DNA of 64,000 nt from Cupriavidus pauculus (GCF_022179805.1 NZ_BPUO01000003.1:248001-312000), one strand, 5' to 3'; positions 42,184 to 50,731 are shown, counted from the stretch's first letter. The notes: generated by a model from the letters alone, not told the origin. Numbers and translations: made by a program.

Positions 42184-43161
42184 TTACGCGTCCTGGACCA
42201 GCACGATCTTTCCGAAGTGGGTGTTCTTGCGCATCATTTCGCAGGCCTGAGCGGCCTGGGCCAGCGGCAAGCGCGCGTCGATGGGCAAACGCAACTGGCC
42301 TGCGCGCAGCGCGGGCCAGAAATCGCGCTGGACCCGCTCGGCAATGTCGCCGAAGTCTTCCAGCGTTCGCGTCCGGAATGTCATGCCGAGATACTCGATA
42401 CGCCGCATCGAGTGCAGATCGAAGTCGAACTCGCCCGTCTCGCCCGCCATCCGTCCGATGTTCACGATCCGGCCGCCGATGCGCACCGCGCGCATGCTGT
42501 CGTTGATGAAAGGCCCTGCCAGGAAGTCGACCAGCAGGTCGACGCCTCGCCCATCGGTAGAGGCCAGCACCTTCCTGGACCATTCCGGATCGTTGCTATC
42601 AAGCGCGACGTCAGCGCCAAACTCGGCCAGGCGCTCGCGCCGGTCTGCTTTCGTGGAGGTGCCAATGACCAGCTTGGCGCCGAAGTGCTTGGCCACCTGG
42701 AGCGCCATCAGGCCAACGCCGGACGAAGCGCCCAGCACCATCACGGTCTGCCCCGCCTCCAGCTTCGCCACATGGCGCATGGCGGTGTGCGTGGTTCGCA
42801 ATGCCACGGACAGGCAGGCGGCGGTCTCGTAGTCCATGTCGTGGGAGGGGAACCGGAAAGCGCGGCGCCAGTCCGCCACGGCATACTCGGCAAACGCGCC
42901 GAGACCCGAGCACATCACCTTGTCGCCCACCTTGTAGGCGGTGACTTCGCTGCCGACCTCGACCACATCGCCCGACCATTCGAGCCCCAACGGCGTTCCC
43001 GTGCCGCCGGCCGTGCCGTGCGCCTTGCCATCGACCAATGCCAGGTCAGCGCGATTCAATGAGCTCGCACGGACCTTGACCAGGATCTCGGTCGCCTTGG
43101 GGCGCGGGATGTCGGCATCGACAAAAACCAGGCCGGATTTACCGCGTATTGCTGCTTGCAT
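42184..43161 (-). CDS. NADPH:quinone reductase-type zinc-independent MDR oxidoreductase
   Basis: A 325-residue medium-chain reductase. It shows VKVRASSLNRADLALVDG, GTGTPLGLEWSGDVVEVG, the Rossmann motif MVLGASSGVGLMALQVAKHF and VDLLVDFLAGPF. No catalytic-zinc cysteines are present, so a quinone or enone reductase role fits. GGAGAGACAAGCA precedes the ATG. A perfect AAACGTTT operator lies at 43230-43247. It is downstream of the lacI-type gene and separated from it by a strong terminator. Confidence 0.9.
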   Translation of the reverse strand: MQAAIRGKSGLVFVDADIPRPKATEILVKVRASSLNRADLALVDGKAHGTAGGTGTPLGLEWSGDVVEVGSEVTAYKVGDKVMCSGLGAFAEYAVADWRRAFRFPSHDMDYETAACLSVALRTTHTAMRHVAKLEAGQTVMVLGASSGVGLMALQVAKHFGAKLVIGTSTKADRRERLAEFGADVALDSNDPEWSRKVLASTDGRGVDLLVDFLAGPFINDSMRAVRIGGRIVNIGRMAGETGEFDFDLHSMRRIEYLGMTFRTRTLEDFGDIAERVQRDFWPALRAGQLRLPIDARLPLAQAAQACEMMRKNTHFGKIVLVQDA

Positions 43162-43229
43162 TGCTTGTCTCTCCAATCGTCGTTGTTTTACGCGCAGCAC
43201 CGGAATGCCGATGCATGGATGCGAACCAT

Positions 43230-43247
43230 TGTAGAAACGTTTCTACA
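43230..43247. promoter_or_regulatory. Perfect 18-bp LacI-type operator
   Basis: TGTAGAAACGTTTCTACA is a perfect palindrome, 69 bp upstream of the quinone reductase start. It is the best match of the four AAACGTTT sites and probably the strongest binding site of the LacI-type regulator encoded next to it. Confidence 0.85.
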
Positions 43248-43270
43248 TAAAACGCAAGAAGCTTTGAGAC

Positions 43271-43299
43271 AAAAAAAGCCGCTTCTCACGAAGCGGCTT
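43271..43299 (-). terminator. Rho-independent terminator of the lacI-type gene
   Basis: AAGCCGCTT (43276-43284) pairs with AAGCGGCTT (43291-43299). On the minus strand the stem is followed by a T-run read from 43277 to 43271. It separates the regulator gene from the quinone reductase promoter. Confidence 0.88.
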
Positions 43300-43330
43300 C
43301 AGCACACCTGACTGGCGATCACGCCAAGGA

Positions 43331-44362
43331 TCACGCCGTGGCCTTTTTCCGCGCCACGGCGGGGCCGCATGATTCCCGCAATACGAGTTGTGTGGTGATG
43401 ACGATCGACTCGGGTTCCACTTCGGCGTCGCGCTCCAGGCGCTTCAGCATCAATTGCGCGAGCGCAGTGCCCACCACGGATAGATCCCAGGTCAGCGATG
43501 TGATCGACGGACTGAACAGTTGCGAGAGATCGGTATCCCCGATGCTGATCACACTGACATCGTTCGGCACGACCCGCCCGGTGTGGCGCATGCCCTGGAG
43601 CACCCCGGCGAGAATCCGGGTACCCAGGCAAAGGAATGCCGTCGGGGCGTCGGCGCCGGACATCAACGACAGCGCCTCGCTGAACGCAAACTCCATCGCG
43701 GACTTCTCCGACCGTATCAGCTTGGGAACGGGCTTCAGCCCGTGCTGCGCATAGGCGGCCTCGAATCCGGCGATGCGCTCGCGCCCGGGGCGCAGCATGG
43801 TGCCGGGCGTCAGCAGTGCAATGCGCGTATGGCCGAGGTTCAGCAGGTATTGGGTCGCCTGCATCGCGCCGGCGAAATGATCGACCTGCACACCGGTACC
43901 CGACGGACCAAAATCGCGATCGAGTGACACCACCGGCATGTGCTCGGCAATCTGTTCGAGCAGCTTGGGGTTTTCCGATTCGCACGGTCCCAGGATCAGC
44001 CCGTCAACGCGCCGGCGCCGGAAGAGATCGATGAGATTCTTTTCCCGCTTGCCGTCGTTGTGCGTGCTGGCGATGAGCAGCGCATAGCCCGCGGCCTGCA
44101 GCGCCTCTTCCACCGCCGTAATGATCTGTGCGTAGAGCGGGTTGGCTAGGTCGGAGACTAGCAGCCCCACCGCTCCGGAGGAACGGGTTCGCATGCTTTG
44201 CGCGATGGCATCCGGCTCGTAGCCCAGCTTGCGGGCGGCCTTCGTGACGGCCGCGATGGCCGCCTCGCTAACTCGCCCGGCCCGGTTGAGCGCCCGCGAT
44301 GCCGTGCCAATAGAGACGCCCGCCTCCTTGGCCACCTCTCTAATGGTGATGCGCGACGTCAT
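43331..44362 (-). CDS. LacI family transcriptional regulator
   Basis: A 343-residue LacI-type regulator. The HTH is TIREVAKEAGVSIGTASRAL, followed by the hinge LGYEPDAIAQSMRTRSSGA and the periplasmic-binding-like domain with VGLLVSDLANPLYAQIITAV and VSVISIGDTDLSQLF. The start at 44362 is the Met before the HTH. It lies amid four AAACGTTT palindromes at neighbouring promoters, so it very likely controls the Bug-cupin-Bug, quinone reductase, VOC and SDR genes. The inducer is unknown. Confidence 0.93.
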   Translation of the reverse strand: MTSRITIREVAKEAGVSIGTASRALNRAGRVSEAAIAAVTKAARKLGYEPDAIAQSMRTRSSGAVGLLVSDLANPLYAQIITAVEEALQAAGYALLIASTHNDGKREKNLIDLFRRRRVDGLILGPCESENPKLLEQIAEHMPVVSLDRDFGPSGTGVQVDHFAGAMQATQYLLNLGHTRIALLTPGTMLRPGRERIAGFEAAYAQHGLKPVPKLIRSEKSAMEFAFSEALSLMSGADAPTAFLCLGTRILAGVLQGMRHTGRVVPNDVSVISIGDTDLSQLFSPSITSLTWDLSVVGTALAQLMLKRLERDAEVEPESIVITTQLVLRESCGPAVARKKATA

Positions 44363-44562
44363 GTCCGACGCCCTCCATGCAAACCCATGCGCAACATCGA
44401 CTCCCTCCCCTTTTTCGGCATGGTCACGGTAATGACCACGCCAGACTATTCTTGACGCCGCATCACGGCTCGATGGGGCGTCGCGCATTCTAGCGCAGCG
44501 GGAGAAGCCTTTCGGCCATCAGGCGCCGTATGTCCCGGCCTTGTCGCGACTTACTTCGCGAC

Positions 44563-45105
44563 CTACTTCGGCGCGCCGACGCGACGGATGTGCTCGCCCA
44601 GGCCATCCCATGCCAGACCGGCCCGCCGCACCTCGGCAAAATACTCGGCCTTGCCACCGGCCATTTCCGACAGCTCGAACATGCCACTCGGCAGTTCCGG
44701 GTTGACGAAGTACGCGAATCGGCCCCGGGAGCCCATGCGGCCGCCGTGACCTTCCACATAGCCAGCTTCAAGCAGGTGGGAAACCATCTCGTCGAAGCGA
44801 TCGTCCGTCCAGTATGCGATGTGCTGGGCACTCTCGCCCCCGCGCTTCAGGGAATCGAGGTACAGCGACGGCGCGTCGTCGCGCTGCTGGATCAGTTCGA
44901 TCTGCAGGTCGCCAGAGTTAGCCAGCGCAATGGAAAGCTTGGGCGGCGTCGAATCCTTGCCGTAGTACCGAAACTCCGTCGTGCCCACGTCCTCCTTGTA
45001 GAACCACGGCCCGACGCCGAGCTTTTTCGTCCAGTGATCCATCGCCCGCTCGATGTCGGTCACGACGTAGCCAATCTGTCGCACACCCCCAAACAGAAAA
45101 CTCAT
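44563..45105 (-). CDS. VOC family protein (single module with extension)
   Basis: A 180-residue VOC protein with GGVRQIGYVVTDIERAMDHW and QIELIQQRDDAPSLYLDSL, HIAYWTDDRFDEMVSHLLEA and a C-terminal extension. A Glu in MFELSEM and the VRQIGYVV start replace some of the usual histidine ligands, so metal binding is uncertain. GGAGACAGCA precedes the ATG. It has an AAACGTTT operator at 45142-45159 and is divergent from the SDR gene. Confidence 0.82.
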   Translation of the reverse strand: MSFLFGGVRQIGYVVTDIERAMDHWTKKLGVGPWFYKEDVGTTEFRYYGKDSTPPKLSIALANSGDLQIELIQQRDDAPSLYLDSLKRGGESAQHIAYWTDDRFDEMVSHLLEAGYVEGHGGRMGSRGRFAYFVNPELPSGMFELSEMAGGKAEYFAEVRRAGLAWDGLGEHIRRVGAPK

Positions 45106-45141
45106 TGCTGTCTCCTCGTTGTCGAAAAACGCGCCCGCCTT

Positions 45142-45159
45142 TGCAGAAACGTTTTCACA
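45142..45159. promoter_or_regulatory. LacI-type operator upstream of VOC gene
   Basis: TGCAGAAACGTTTTCACA keeps the AAACGTTT core with two changed outer positions. It is 37 bp upstream of the VOC start at 45105. Confidence 0.72.
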
Positions 45160-45242
45160 CTATAGCAGCGGCATGCGCCAATACAGGTTAGTGTTAACCA
45201 TGGTTGCCCACATTTTTACACGGAACAACAATGCATTTACGT

Positions 45243-45260
45243 TGTGGAAACGTTTCTTCA
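45243..45260. promoter_or_regulatory. LacI-type operator upstream of SDR gene
   Basis: TGTGGAAACGTTTCTTCA keeps the full core. It is 57 bp upstream of the SDR start at 45317 and 84 bp from the site at 45142-45159, so the regulator could loop between both. Confidence 0.72.
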
Positions 45261-45316
45261 TATTCCCCACGAAGCGACACAATAAGCAACCAGACGTGCA
45301 TATTGGAGACAAGCGA

Positions 45317-46096
45317 ATGACCCAGTTTTCGGAAAAAGTGGCGTTGGTGACCGGCGGCGCCAGCGGCATCGGTGCGGCAACCGCGCGATTGCTCGCACAG
45401 CGTGGCGCAACGGTTTTCATCGGCGACCTGCCGGGCGGCAACGGCGAGGCAATCGCCACCGAGGTTGGCGGTACGTTCCTGGCATTGAACGTCACCAGTG
45501 AAGCCGACTGGTCTCACGCCGTCCAGACCATTCTTGACCGGCAGGAACGCCTTGACGTGCTGGTCAATGCAGCCGGGATCGTCGGCGACGTCGTGAACGG
45601 AACGATTGCCAACACCACGCTGGCCGAATTCCGCCGGGTGATGTCGGTCAACCTGGACGGCACCTTCCTGGGTTGCAAGGAAGCTCTGGCGGCAATGCAG
45701 AAGCACGGCATCGGCGCCATCATCAACCTGGCTTCCGTGGGCGCGTACTACCCCACGACCCAGAGCGTGGCCTATGGCGCCAGCAAGGGCGCGGTGACCC
45801 AGCTCACCAAGACCGTGGCGCTGACAGGCGCCGAGAACGGCAACCGCATCCGCTGCAACTCGGTCCATCCGGGCAAGACGGCCACGCCGATGCTGGAAAC
45901 GATCTTCGACCAGTATCGGCAACGGCAGGCTGCCGGCGGCACCGACCCGCGCCCCACTGGGCGGCGCATTCCGCTGGGCGATGAAGGCACGGCAGCCGAC
46001 GTGGCACACCTGATCACCTTCCTGGCCTCGGACGAGGCTGGGTACATCACAGGCGGCGAATTCACCGTCGATGGCGGCTGGCGCCTGCTGCGCTGA
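45317..46096 (+). CDS. Short-chain dehydrogenase/reductase (SDR)
   Basis: A 259-residue classical SDR. It has VTGGASGIGAATARLLA (Rossmann, 12-19), VLVNAAGIVGD (NAAG at 84-87), the catalytic Ser140, Tyr153 and Lys157 (INLASVGA, YGASKGAV), and the terminal ITGGEFTVDGGW. It oxidises or reduces an alcohol or ketone with NAD(P)H. GGAGACAAGCGA precedes the ATG; an upstream in-frame start was rejected because it lies across the operator. It begins the operon of SnoaL-like, maleylacetate reductase and hydroxyquinol dioxygenase genes. Confidence 0.93.
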   Translation: MTQFSEKVALVTGGASGIGAATARLLAQRGATVFIGDLPGGNGEAIATEVGGTFLALNVTSEADWSHAVQTILDRQERLDVLVNAAGIVGDVVNGTIANTTLAEFRRVMSVNLDGTFLGCKEALAAMQKHGIGAIINLASVGAYYPTTQSVAYGASKGAVTQLTKTVALTGAENGNRIRCNSVHPGKTATPMLETIFDQYRQRQAAGGTDPRPTGRRIPLGDEGTAADVAHLITFLASDEAGYITGGEFTVDGGWRLLR

Positions 46097-46187
46097 CACC
46101 CAGAGACAGATAGATCCCCTGGATTCGGCGGCGCAGGACGGCGCTGCCGACCACTTCCCCCCAAAAATCCGATGATGGAGAATCACA

Positions 46188-46622
46188 ATGTCTGAAGCAC
46201 TGAATGCCGCACGCGTCAAAACCGTGCGCGACCACATGGCCCTGGAATGCACCCATGAGTGGGATGCCGTGATCGATACGTTCCAGCACCCGCGCTACGA
46301 GATGCATGCCACCGGCGCGGTGTTCGATGGCGAAGAAGAGGTGCGCGGCTACTTCGACGCATCGCGCGAGAGCTTCCCGGACCTGGCGAACGAAATCATC
46401 GCCATCGCGGCCGCCGACGACACCGTGCTGGTCGAGTTCTGGCTCTCTGGCACGCACCTGGGCAACCTGAAGGCGAACGGCAAGATTTTCCCGCCGACCG
46501 GCCGCAAGTTCCGCGTGCGCATGGCAGCAACGTTCGAGTTCGCCAAGGATTCGGACAAGATCATCTGCGAGCGCCCGTACTCTGCCACGGATGCCAAGCT
46601 TCGCGCGCTGGGCTTGGTCTGA
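46188..46622 (+). CDS. SnoaL-like / NTF2-fold protein
   Basis: A 144-residue SnoaL-like protein: VKTVRDHMALECTHEWDAV, YEMHATGAVFDGEEEVRGYF and LEFWLSGTHLGNL-type segment (VEFWLSGTHLGNL), with PPTGRKFRVRMAATFEF. Members are polyketide cyclases, isomerases or ester-hydrolysing helpers. It follows the SDR gene by 91 bp and precedes maleylacetate reductase by 165 bp. Its place in a hydroxyquinol operon suggests action before ring cleavage. Confidence 0.8.
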   Translation: MSEALNAARVKTVRDHMALECTHEWDAVIDTFQHPRYEMHATGAVFDGEEEVRGYFDASRESFPDLANEIIAIAAADDTVLVEFWLSGTHLGNLKANGKIFPPTGRKFRVRMAATFEFAKDSDKIICERPYSATDAKLRALGLV

Positions 46623-46787
46623 CTGCCTGAGCGAAGACCTTTCGGGGAGAGCAAAAGGGCTTTCTGATCGCATTCATCGGCGTGGTGCGAGCGTCGACTG
46701 ATGGCGGCGGACTGGCGGCAACCTGTCGGTGCAAGCTGTGGTAGAAACAGCCGGTGACCGCCTGCGCCACATGAACCAGGAAGCCCG

Positions 46788-47849
46788 ATGCCCGCCCCTT
46801 TCACCTACCCGATCAACCCCGGCCGTATCCTCTTCGGACCGGGCAAGCTCGCCGACGTCGCCGACGAAATCAGGCACCTCGGCGCCACGCGCGCGCTGGT
46901 GCTGTCGACCCCGTCCCAACGCGCAAAAGCCCTCGCACTCGCAGAACAGCTCGGACCGCTCGCGGCCGGCGTGTTCTCCGAGGCAACCATGCACACGCCC
47001 GTCGACGTCACCTCGCGCGCGATGGTCGCCTATGACGCCGCGCGTGCCGACTGCGTCGTGGCGCTCGGCGGCGGCTCCACCATCGGCCTCGGCAAGGCAA
47101 TCGCCTGGCGCAACGACGCGCCGCAGATCGTCATCCCCACCACCTATGCCGGCTCCGAAGTCACGCCGATCCTGGGCCAGACCGAAAACGGATTGAAGAC
47201 AACGGTCCGCGACGCGAAGATCCTGCCGGAAGTGGTCATCTACGACGCCGACCTGACGCTGGGCCTGCCCGTTGCCACCAGCGTTGCCAGCGGACTGAAC
47301 GCGATGGCGCATGCCGTCGAGGCGGTCTACGCGCGTGACCGCAATCCGGTGTCGTCGATGCTGGCAGTTGAAGGCGTGCGGGCGCTGCGCGATGCGCTGC
47401 CCGTCATCGTCACCGATCCGCGCAACGCCGACGCGCGCGGCGAAGCGCTCTACGGATCGTGGCTGTGCGGCACGGTGCTGGGCACGGTTGGCATGTCGCT
47501 GCATCACAAGCTGTGCCACACGCTTGGTGGCACATTCAATCTGCAGCACGCCGAAACCCACGCCATCGTGCTGCCCCACGCGGCCGCCTACAACGCCTCG
47601 GCCGCCGCCGACGCCCTGCGTCCGCTTGCCGATCTGTTCGGCGGCGGCATCGGCCCCGGCCTGTATGACTTCGCCCGCTCGCTCGGCGCGCCCGTGGCGC
47701 TGCGCGATCTCGGCCTGAAGGAAGACCAGCTCGATCTTGCCGCCGACCTCGCCGCGAAGAACCCTTACTGGAATCCACGTCCGGTCGAGCGCGACGCGAT
47801 TCGCGCACTGCTGGAACGCGCCTGGCAAGGCTCGCGCCCCACCCCCTGA
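46788..47849 (+). CDS. Maleylacetate reductase (iron-containing alcohol dehydrogenase family)
   Basis: A 353-residue protein with YPINPGRILFGPGKLADVAD, GGGSTIGLGKAIAWRND and the iron-site block GMSLHHKLCHTLGGTFNL plus HAETHAIVLPHAAAYN. These place it among maleylacetate reductases rather than other Fe-dehydrogenases. It reduces maleylacetate to 3-oxoadipate with NADH. AGGAAGCCC precedes the ATG. The next gene, 39 bp downstream, is the hydroxyquinol dioxygenase that makes maleylacetate. Confidence 0.94.
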   Translation: MPAPFTYPINPGRILFGPGKLADVADEIRHLGATRALVLSTPSQRAKALALAEQLGPLAAGVFSEATMHTPVDVTSRAMVAYDAARADCVVALGGGSTIGLGKAIAWRNDAPQIVIPTTYAGSEVTPILGQTENGLKTTVRDAKILPEVVIYDADLTLGLPVATSVASGLNAMAHAVEAVYARDRNPVSSMLAVEGVRALRDALPVIVTDPRNADARGEALYGSWLCGTVLGTVGMSLHHKLCHTLGGTFNLQHAETHAIVLPHAAAYNASAAADALRPLADLFGGGIGPGLYDFARSLGAPVALRDLGLKEDQLDLAADLAAKNPYWNPRPVERDAIRALLERAWQGSRPTP

Positions 47850-47888
47850 GCCGGCCCCTGCGGCCCCCAAAATCAAAAGGAAGCGCGC

Positions 47889-48731
47889 ATGACCACCTAT
47901 TTCTCCGAGGCTGACTCCGCGCAGACGGTCAATGCCCGCATGAACGAATCGGCCAACCCGCGCCTGCGCGAGGTGATGACCAGCCTGGTCGAACACCTGC
48001 ACGCCTTTGCGCGGGAAGTCCAACTGACCCAGCACGAGTGGGAACTCGCCATCGACTTCCTGACCCGGACCGGCCAGCTATGCTCGCGCGAGCGCCAGGA
48101 ATTCATCCTGCTGAGCGATGCGCTCGGCTTCTCGATGCTGGTCGACGCGATCAATAACCGTCGACCGCCGGGCGCCACCGAGAACACCGTCTTCGGTCCG
48201 TTCCACGTGGCCAACGCGCCCGAGCGCCAGATGGGCGACTGCATTTCGCTCGACAGCAAGGGCGAGCGCTGCATCTTCGAGGGCAGGGTGCTCGACCCGC
48301 AGGGGCAGCCGGTTGCCGGTGCGCGCATCGACGTCTGGTCCGACAACGCCGACGGCTTCTACGACGTCCAGCAGCCCGGTATCCAGCCGCAATGGAACAA
48401 CCGCGGCATTTTCACCACCGGCGCCGACGGCCGCTACCGCTTCATAGGCGTCAAGCCGGTGTCGTACCCGATCCCGCACGATGGTCCGGTCGGCCAGATG
48501 CTGGGCCATCTGGGGCGCCATCCCTACCGCCCCGCGCACATGCATTTCCTGGTCAGCGCGCCGGGCTTCGAGACCGTGGTGACGCACACCTTCGTCGGCG
48601 ACGACCCGTATCTGGCATCGGATGCAGTGTTTGGCGTCAAGGAGACGCTGGTGGCGCCGTTCGAGCGGATCGACGACGGCGAGACGGTGTGGCGGTCGCA
48701 CTTTGACTTTCTGCTGACGCCGGCTGGCTGA
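47889..48731 (+). CDS. Hydroxyquinol 1,2-dioxygenase (intradiol)
   Basis: A 280-residue intradiol dioxygenase. The non-heme iron ligands are Tyr158 (DGFYDVQQ), Tyr193 (VSYPIP), His217 and His219 (RPAHMHFLV). The N-terminal helical linker with LTRTGQLCSRERQEFILLSD is the dimer domain typical of catechol and hydroxyquinol 1,2-dioxygenases. It opens hydroxyquinol to maleylacetate, which the preceding gene product reduces. AAAGGAAGCGCGC precedes the ATG. Confidence 0.94.
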   Translation: MTTYFSEADSAQTVNARMNESANPRLREVMTSLVEHLHAFAREVQLTQHEWELAIDFLTRTGQLCSRERQEFILLSDALGFSMLVDAINNRRPPGATENTVFGPFHVANAPERQMGDCISLDSKGERCIFEGRVLDPQGQPVAGARIDVWSDNADGFYDVQQPGIQPQWNNRGIFTTGADGRYRFIGVKPVSYPIPHDGPVGQMLGHLGRHPYRPAHMHFLVSAPGFETVVTHTFVGDDPYLASDAVFGVKETLVAPFERIDDGETVWRSHFDFLLTPAG

Positions 48732-48909
48732 TGGCCCATCCCAACGACCGCGGATGGACAAGCATCACAGCCTGCTGATGACGGGTATCGGCCGTGGATG
48801 CATGTCGTCCGACCTGGTGGCCCTGCTAGAATTAGGGAAAACCCTGTAAGGGGAATTACCTACCCCGTGCAGCACTTACCCATCGTCTACCTCAGCAGGC
48901 CACCGCACC

Positions 48910-49086
48910 ATGACCCAACTCTCCTACGTCCCGCACGCCGCCACGCTTGCCAGCCAACCCTCGCGGCAATCCGACAAGCCGGCGTCCGGCTGGTGGGCCA
49001 ACTACTGGGCGGGCGGCTGGGATCTCTACCGCCACAATGCAGAGGCGATTGCCCAGGCATTCATGCCGCCTGCCGAGGCGCGTTGA
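48910..49086 (+). CDS. Small hypothetical protein, tryptophan-rich core
   Basis: A short open frame of 58 codons (MTQLSYVPHAATLASQPSRQ, then GWWANYWAGGWDLYRHN, then AEAIAQAFMPPAEAR). The WWANYWAGGWDLY core with several Trp and Tyr residues looks conserved-protein-like rather than random. No strong ribosome site is seen. An AGGG-AAAA-CCCT inverted repeat about 70 bp upstream might belong to its promoter. Function unknown. Confidence 0.45.
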   Translation: MTQLSYVPHAATLASQPSRQSDKPASGWWANYWAGGWDLYRHNAEAIAQAFMPPAEAR

Positions 49087-49154
49087 TCGTTTGAACGCTG
49101 TTTCACGCTGGCGGCAGGTCTTTCCGAGGCACGCTAGCCGCGTGGGGCGTCAGT

Positions 49155-49183
49155 CCGGCATGCCGCCTTGCGCGGCATGCCGG
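49155..49183. terminator. Perfect 12-bp-stem hairpin
   Basis: CCGGCATGCCGC (49155-49166) and GCGGCATGCCGG (49172-49183) flank a 5-nt loop. It lies between the small frame and the convergent gene at 49215, so it may terminate both. No T-run is present. Confidence 0.5.
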
Positions 49184-49214
49184 CAACTACAAGAACGCGC
49201 GCTTCAAGCACGCA

Positions 49215-49889
49215 TCAGAACAGCGCCTCCGAGATGTCGATCGACTCGCGCGGGAAGATGTTCTGCCACACCCCGTTCTTCTTCTCGGCGGTCAGCGGCA
49301 AGGCGCCCTGCCAGGCCTGCGTCAGCGGCGCGCCGTCATACCCTGCGCGCAGCTTGTCGATGGCTTCGCCATACTGCGCCGTCGTCCAGTTGCCCTTCGA
49401 CGCGCGCTGCAGGAAGGCGGCGATCTTCTCGGGCGGATTCACCACCTTGCATTCGAACGCAACGCTGACGGCCAGCATGTTCTTGGGCACGTCCTGCGTG
49501 ATCGGTTCGGCCTTGCCTACCGTGCAGACCGAACGCTTCTGCGCGTCGCGCACGCTCTGCATCAGCTTTTCCACCGTCGGCTGGATCGCGGCCTTGTCCT
49601 TGTCCGAGAGCTTGACCTGTTCCAGCATCACCGGCGCCAGATCCTTCGCATAGTCCTTGTCGGCCTGCACCGTATCCGCGATGTTGATGAAATCCCCTGC
49701 GGCCTTGTTGGCCTTGCGGACAGGACGCGTGTAGTCGTTCAGAGACTGCATGGCGGCCGGGTCGGAGAGAACCAGGGTACGGAGGAACAAGTCCGTAACC
49801 GCCTCGGGCGAAGCCTTGGGCGCGGCGTGGGCGGAGCCTGCCATGGCCAGCGCGGCCAGTGCCAGGGAGCGGAGGGTGTTCGCTTTCAT
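49215..49889 (-). CDS. Hypothetical exported protein
   Basis: A 224-residue protein with a clear signal peptide (LALAALAMAGSAHA) and a soluble, mostly helical body (FLRTLVLSDPAAMQSLNDYT, IADTVQADKDYAKDLAPVML). Two cysteines (VCTVG and FECKVV) could form a disulfide. I do not recognise a family. AAAGCAGCA with AGGA upstream places the ATG. It is convergent with the small frame at 48910 and divergent from the secreted protein at 50149. Confidence 0.7.
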   Translation of the reverse strand: MKANTLRSLALAALAMAGSAHAAPKASPEAVTDLFLRTLVLSDPAAMQSLNDYTRPVRKANKAAGDFINIADTVQADKDYAKDLAPVMLEQVKLSDKDKAAIQPTVEKLMQSVRDAQKRSVCTVGKAEPITQDVPKNMLAVSVAFECKVVNPPEKIAAFLQRASKGNWTTAQYGEAIDKLRAGYDGAPLTQAWQGALPLTAEKKNGVWQNIFPRESIDISEALF

Positions 49890-50038
49890 TGCTGCTTTCC
49901 TGATGTGATGGCGTCCCGTGGACGTCTTTGCTACGCGGACGAAGAGAGATCGTCCCGACAGGGCGCCACGCCAGGGTTAGCGAATGACGCACCATGTGTG
50001 TGCATCATAGTTATCTTATAGAGCGGCGTCTACAATGC

Positions 50039-50060
50039 AATATGGCTAAAACGCCATATT
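50039..50060. promoter_or_regulatory. Inverted repeat upstream of secreted protein gene
   Basis: AATATGGC (50039-50046) and GCCATATT (50053-50060) are separated by 6 nt. It is 89 bp before the start at 50149, a plausible operator or leader hairpin. Nothing more specific is seen. Confidence 0.5.
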
Positions 50061-50148
50061 TATCAGCGTTGTTTCTAGCTTCGATTCTGGAAATTTCCGC
50101 TTAGGCTGTGCCGCTCTTTCAGGCTCAGCGCCCGCTCGCATCTCTCTC

Positions 50149-50679
50149 ATGTCATTCAAGCCGTTCGCCTTTCCCTCGGTGTCCCTTCTTGCCACCACGC
50201 TCGCCCTGACCACCTGCGTGAGTGTCCCCTCGCTGGCGCAGGCGAGTCCGCCTGCGGCCGCCGCCGCTTCATTGGAATACGTGCCGGCTGCGAAGGATTT
50301 TGTTGGCAAGTGGAAGATCTACGGCGCCACGGTGCGCCCGCCGGCGGACGTGGGCGCCGCCGCCACGCCCGAACAGACCAGCGCCGCACGCCAGGGCCAG
50401 CAGCGGCTGCTGGGTTTCTATCGGGCATTCGATTACCTGGAAATCAGTGCTGACGGCCGCTTCAACTTTCACCAGCCTGGCGACCAGGCAGGAGACCACT
50501 GCATGTGGTGCGGCAAATGGACGTTCCATGACGATTCGCTGTGGCTCGATCTGGAGAGCGCACCGCGACTCGACATCTACGCCAAGGGCGGCAAGATGCA
50601 GATGACCTACACGTCGGAAGTCGGCGAAGCCTCGCTGTTCCGCTGGCAGGTGGTGGGCTGGGAGCCGGTGCGGAAGTAA
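50149..50679 (+). CDS. Hypothetical exported protein with C-x-x-C
   Basis: A 176-residue protein with a signal peptide (LTTCVSVPSLAQA) and a beta-rich body: FVGKWKIYGATVRPP, YLEISADGRFNFHQPGDQAG, HCMWCGKWTFHDDSLWLDLE and SEVGEASLFRWQVVGWE. The HCMWCG pair is a CxxC site. The pattern resembles lipocalin-like or DUF-type secreted proteins, but I do not recognise the family. A clear hairpin terminator with T-run follows (50732-50774). Confidence 0.68.
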   Translation: MSFKPFAFPSVSLLATTLALTTCVSVPSLAQASPPAAAAASLEYVPAAKDFVGKWKIYGATVRPPADVGAAATPEQTSAARQGQQRLLGFYRAFDYLEISADGRFNFHQPGDQAGDHCMWCGKWTFHDDSLWLDLESAPRLDIYAKGGKMQMTYTSEVGEASLFRWQVVGWEPVRK

Positions 50680-50731
50680 CTGTCGGGCGATGCCGAAGAC
50701 GTGACGGTTAGCCCACCGTCAGATACCTCTT

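Noticed and set aside
46674..48035. A 453-codon leftward frame over the maleylacetate reductase gene
   Set aside because: Antisense shadow; the rightward frame has the Fe-dehydrogenase motifs.
48832..48843. AGGG-AAAA-CCCT inverted repeat upstream of the small frame as a defined operator
   Set aside because: Arms are only four bases long and I cannot link them to a regulator, so it is mentioned only under the small frame.
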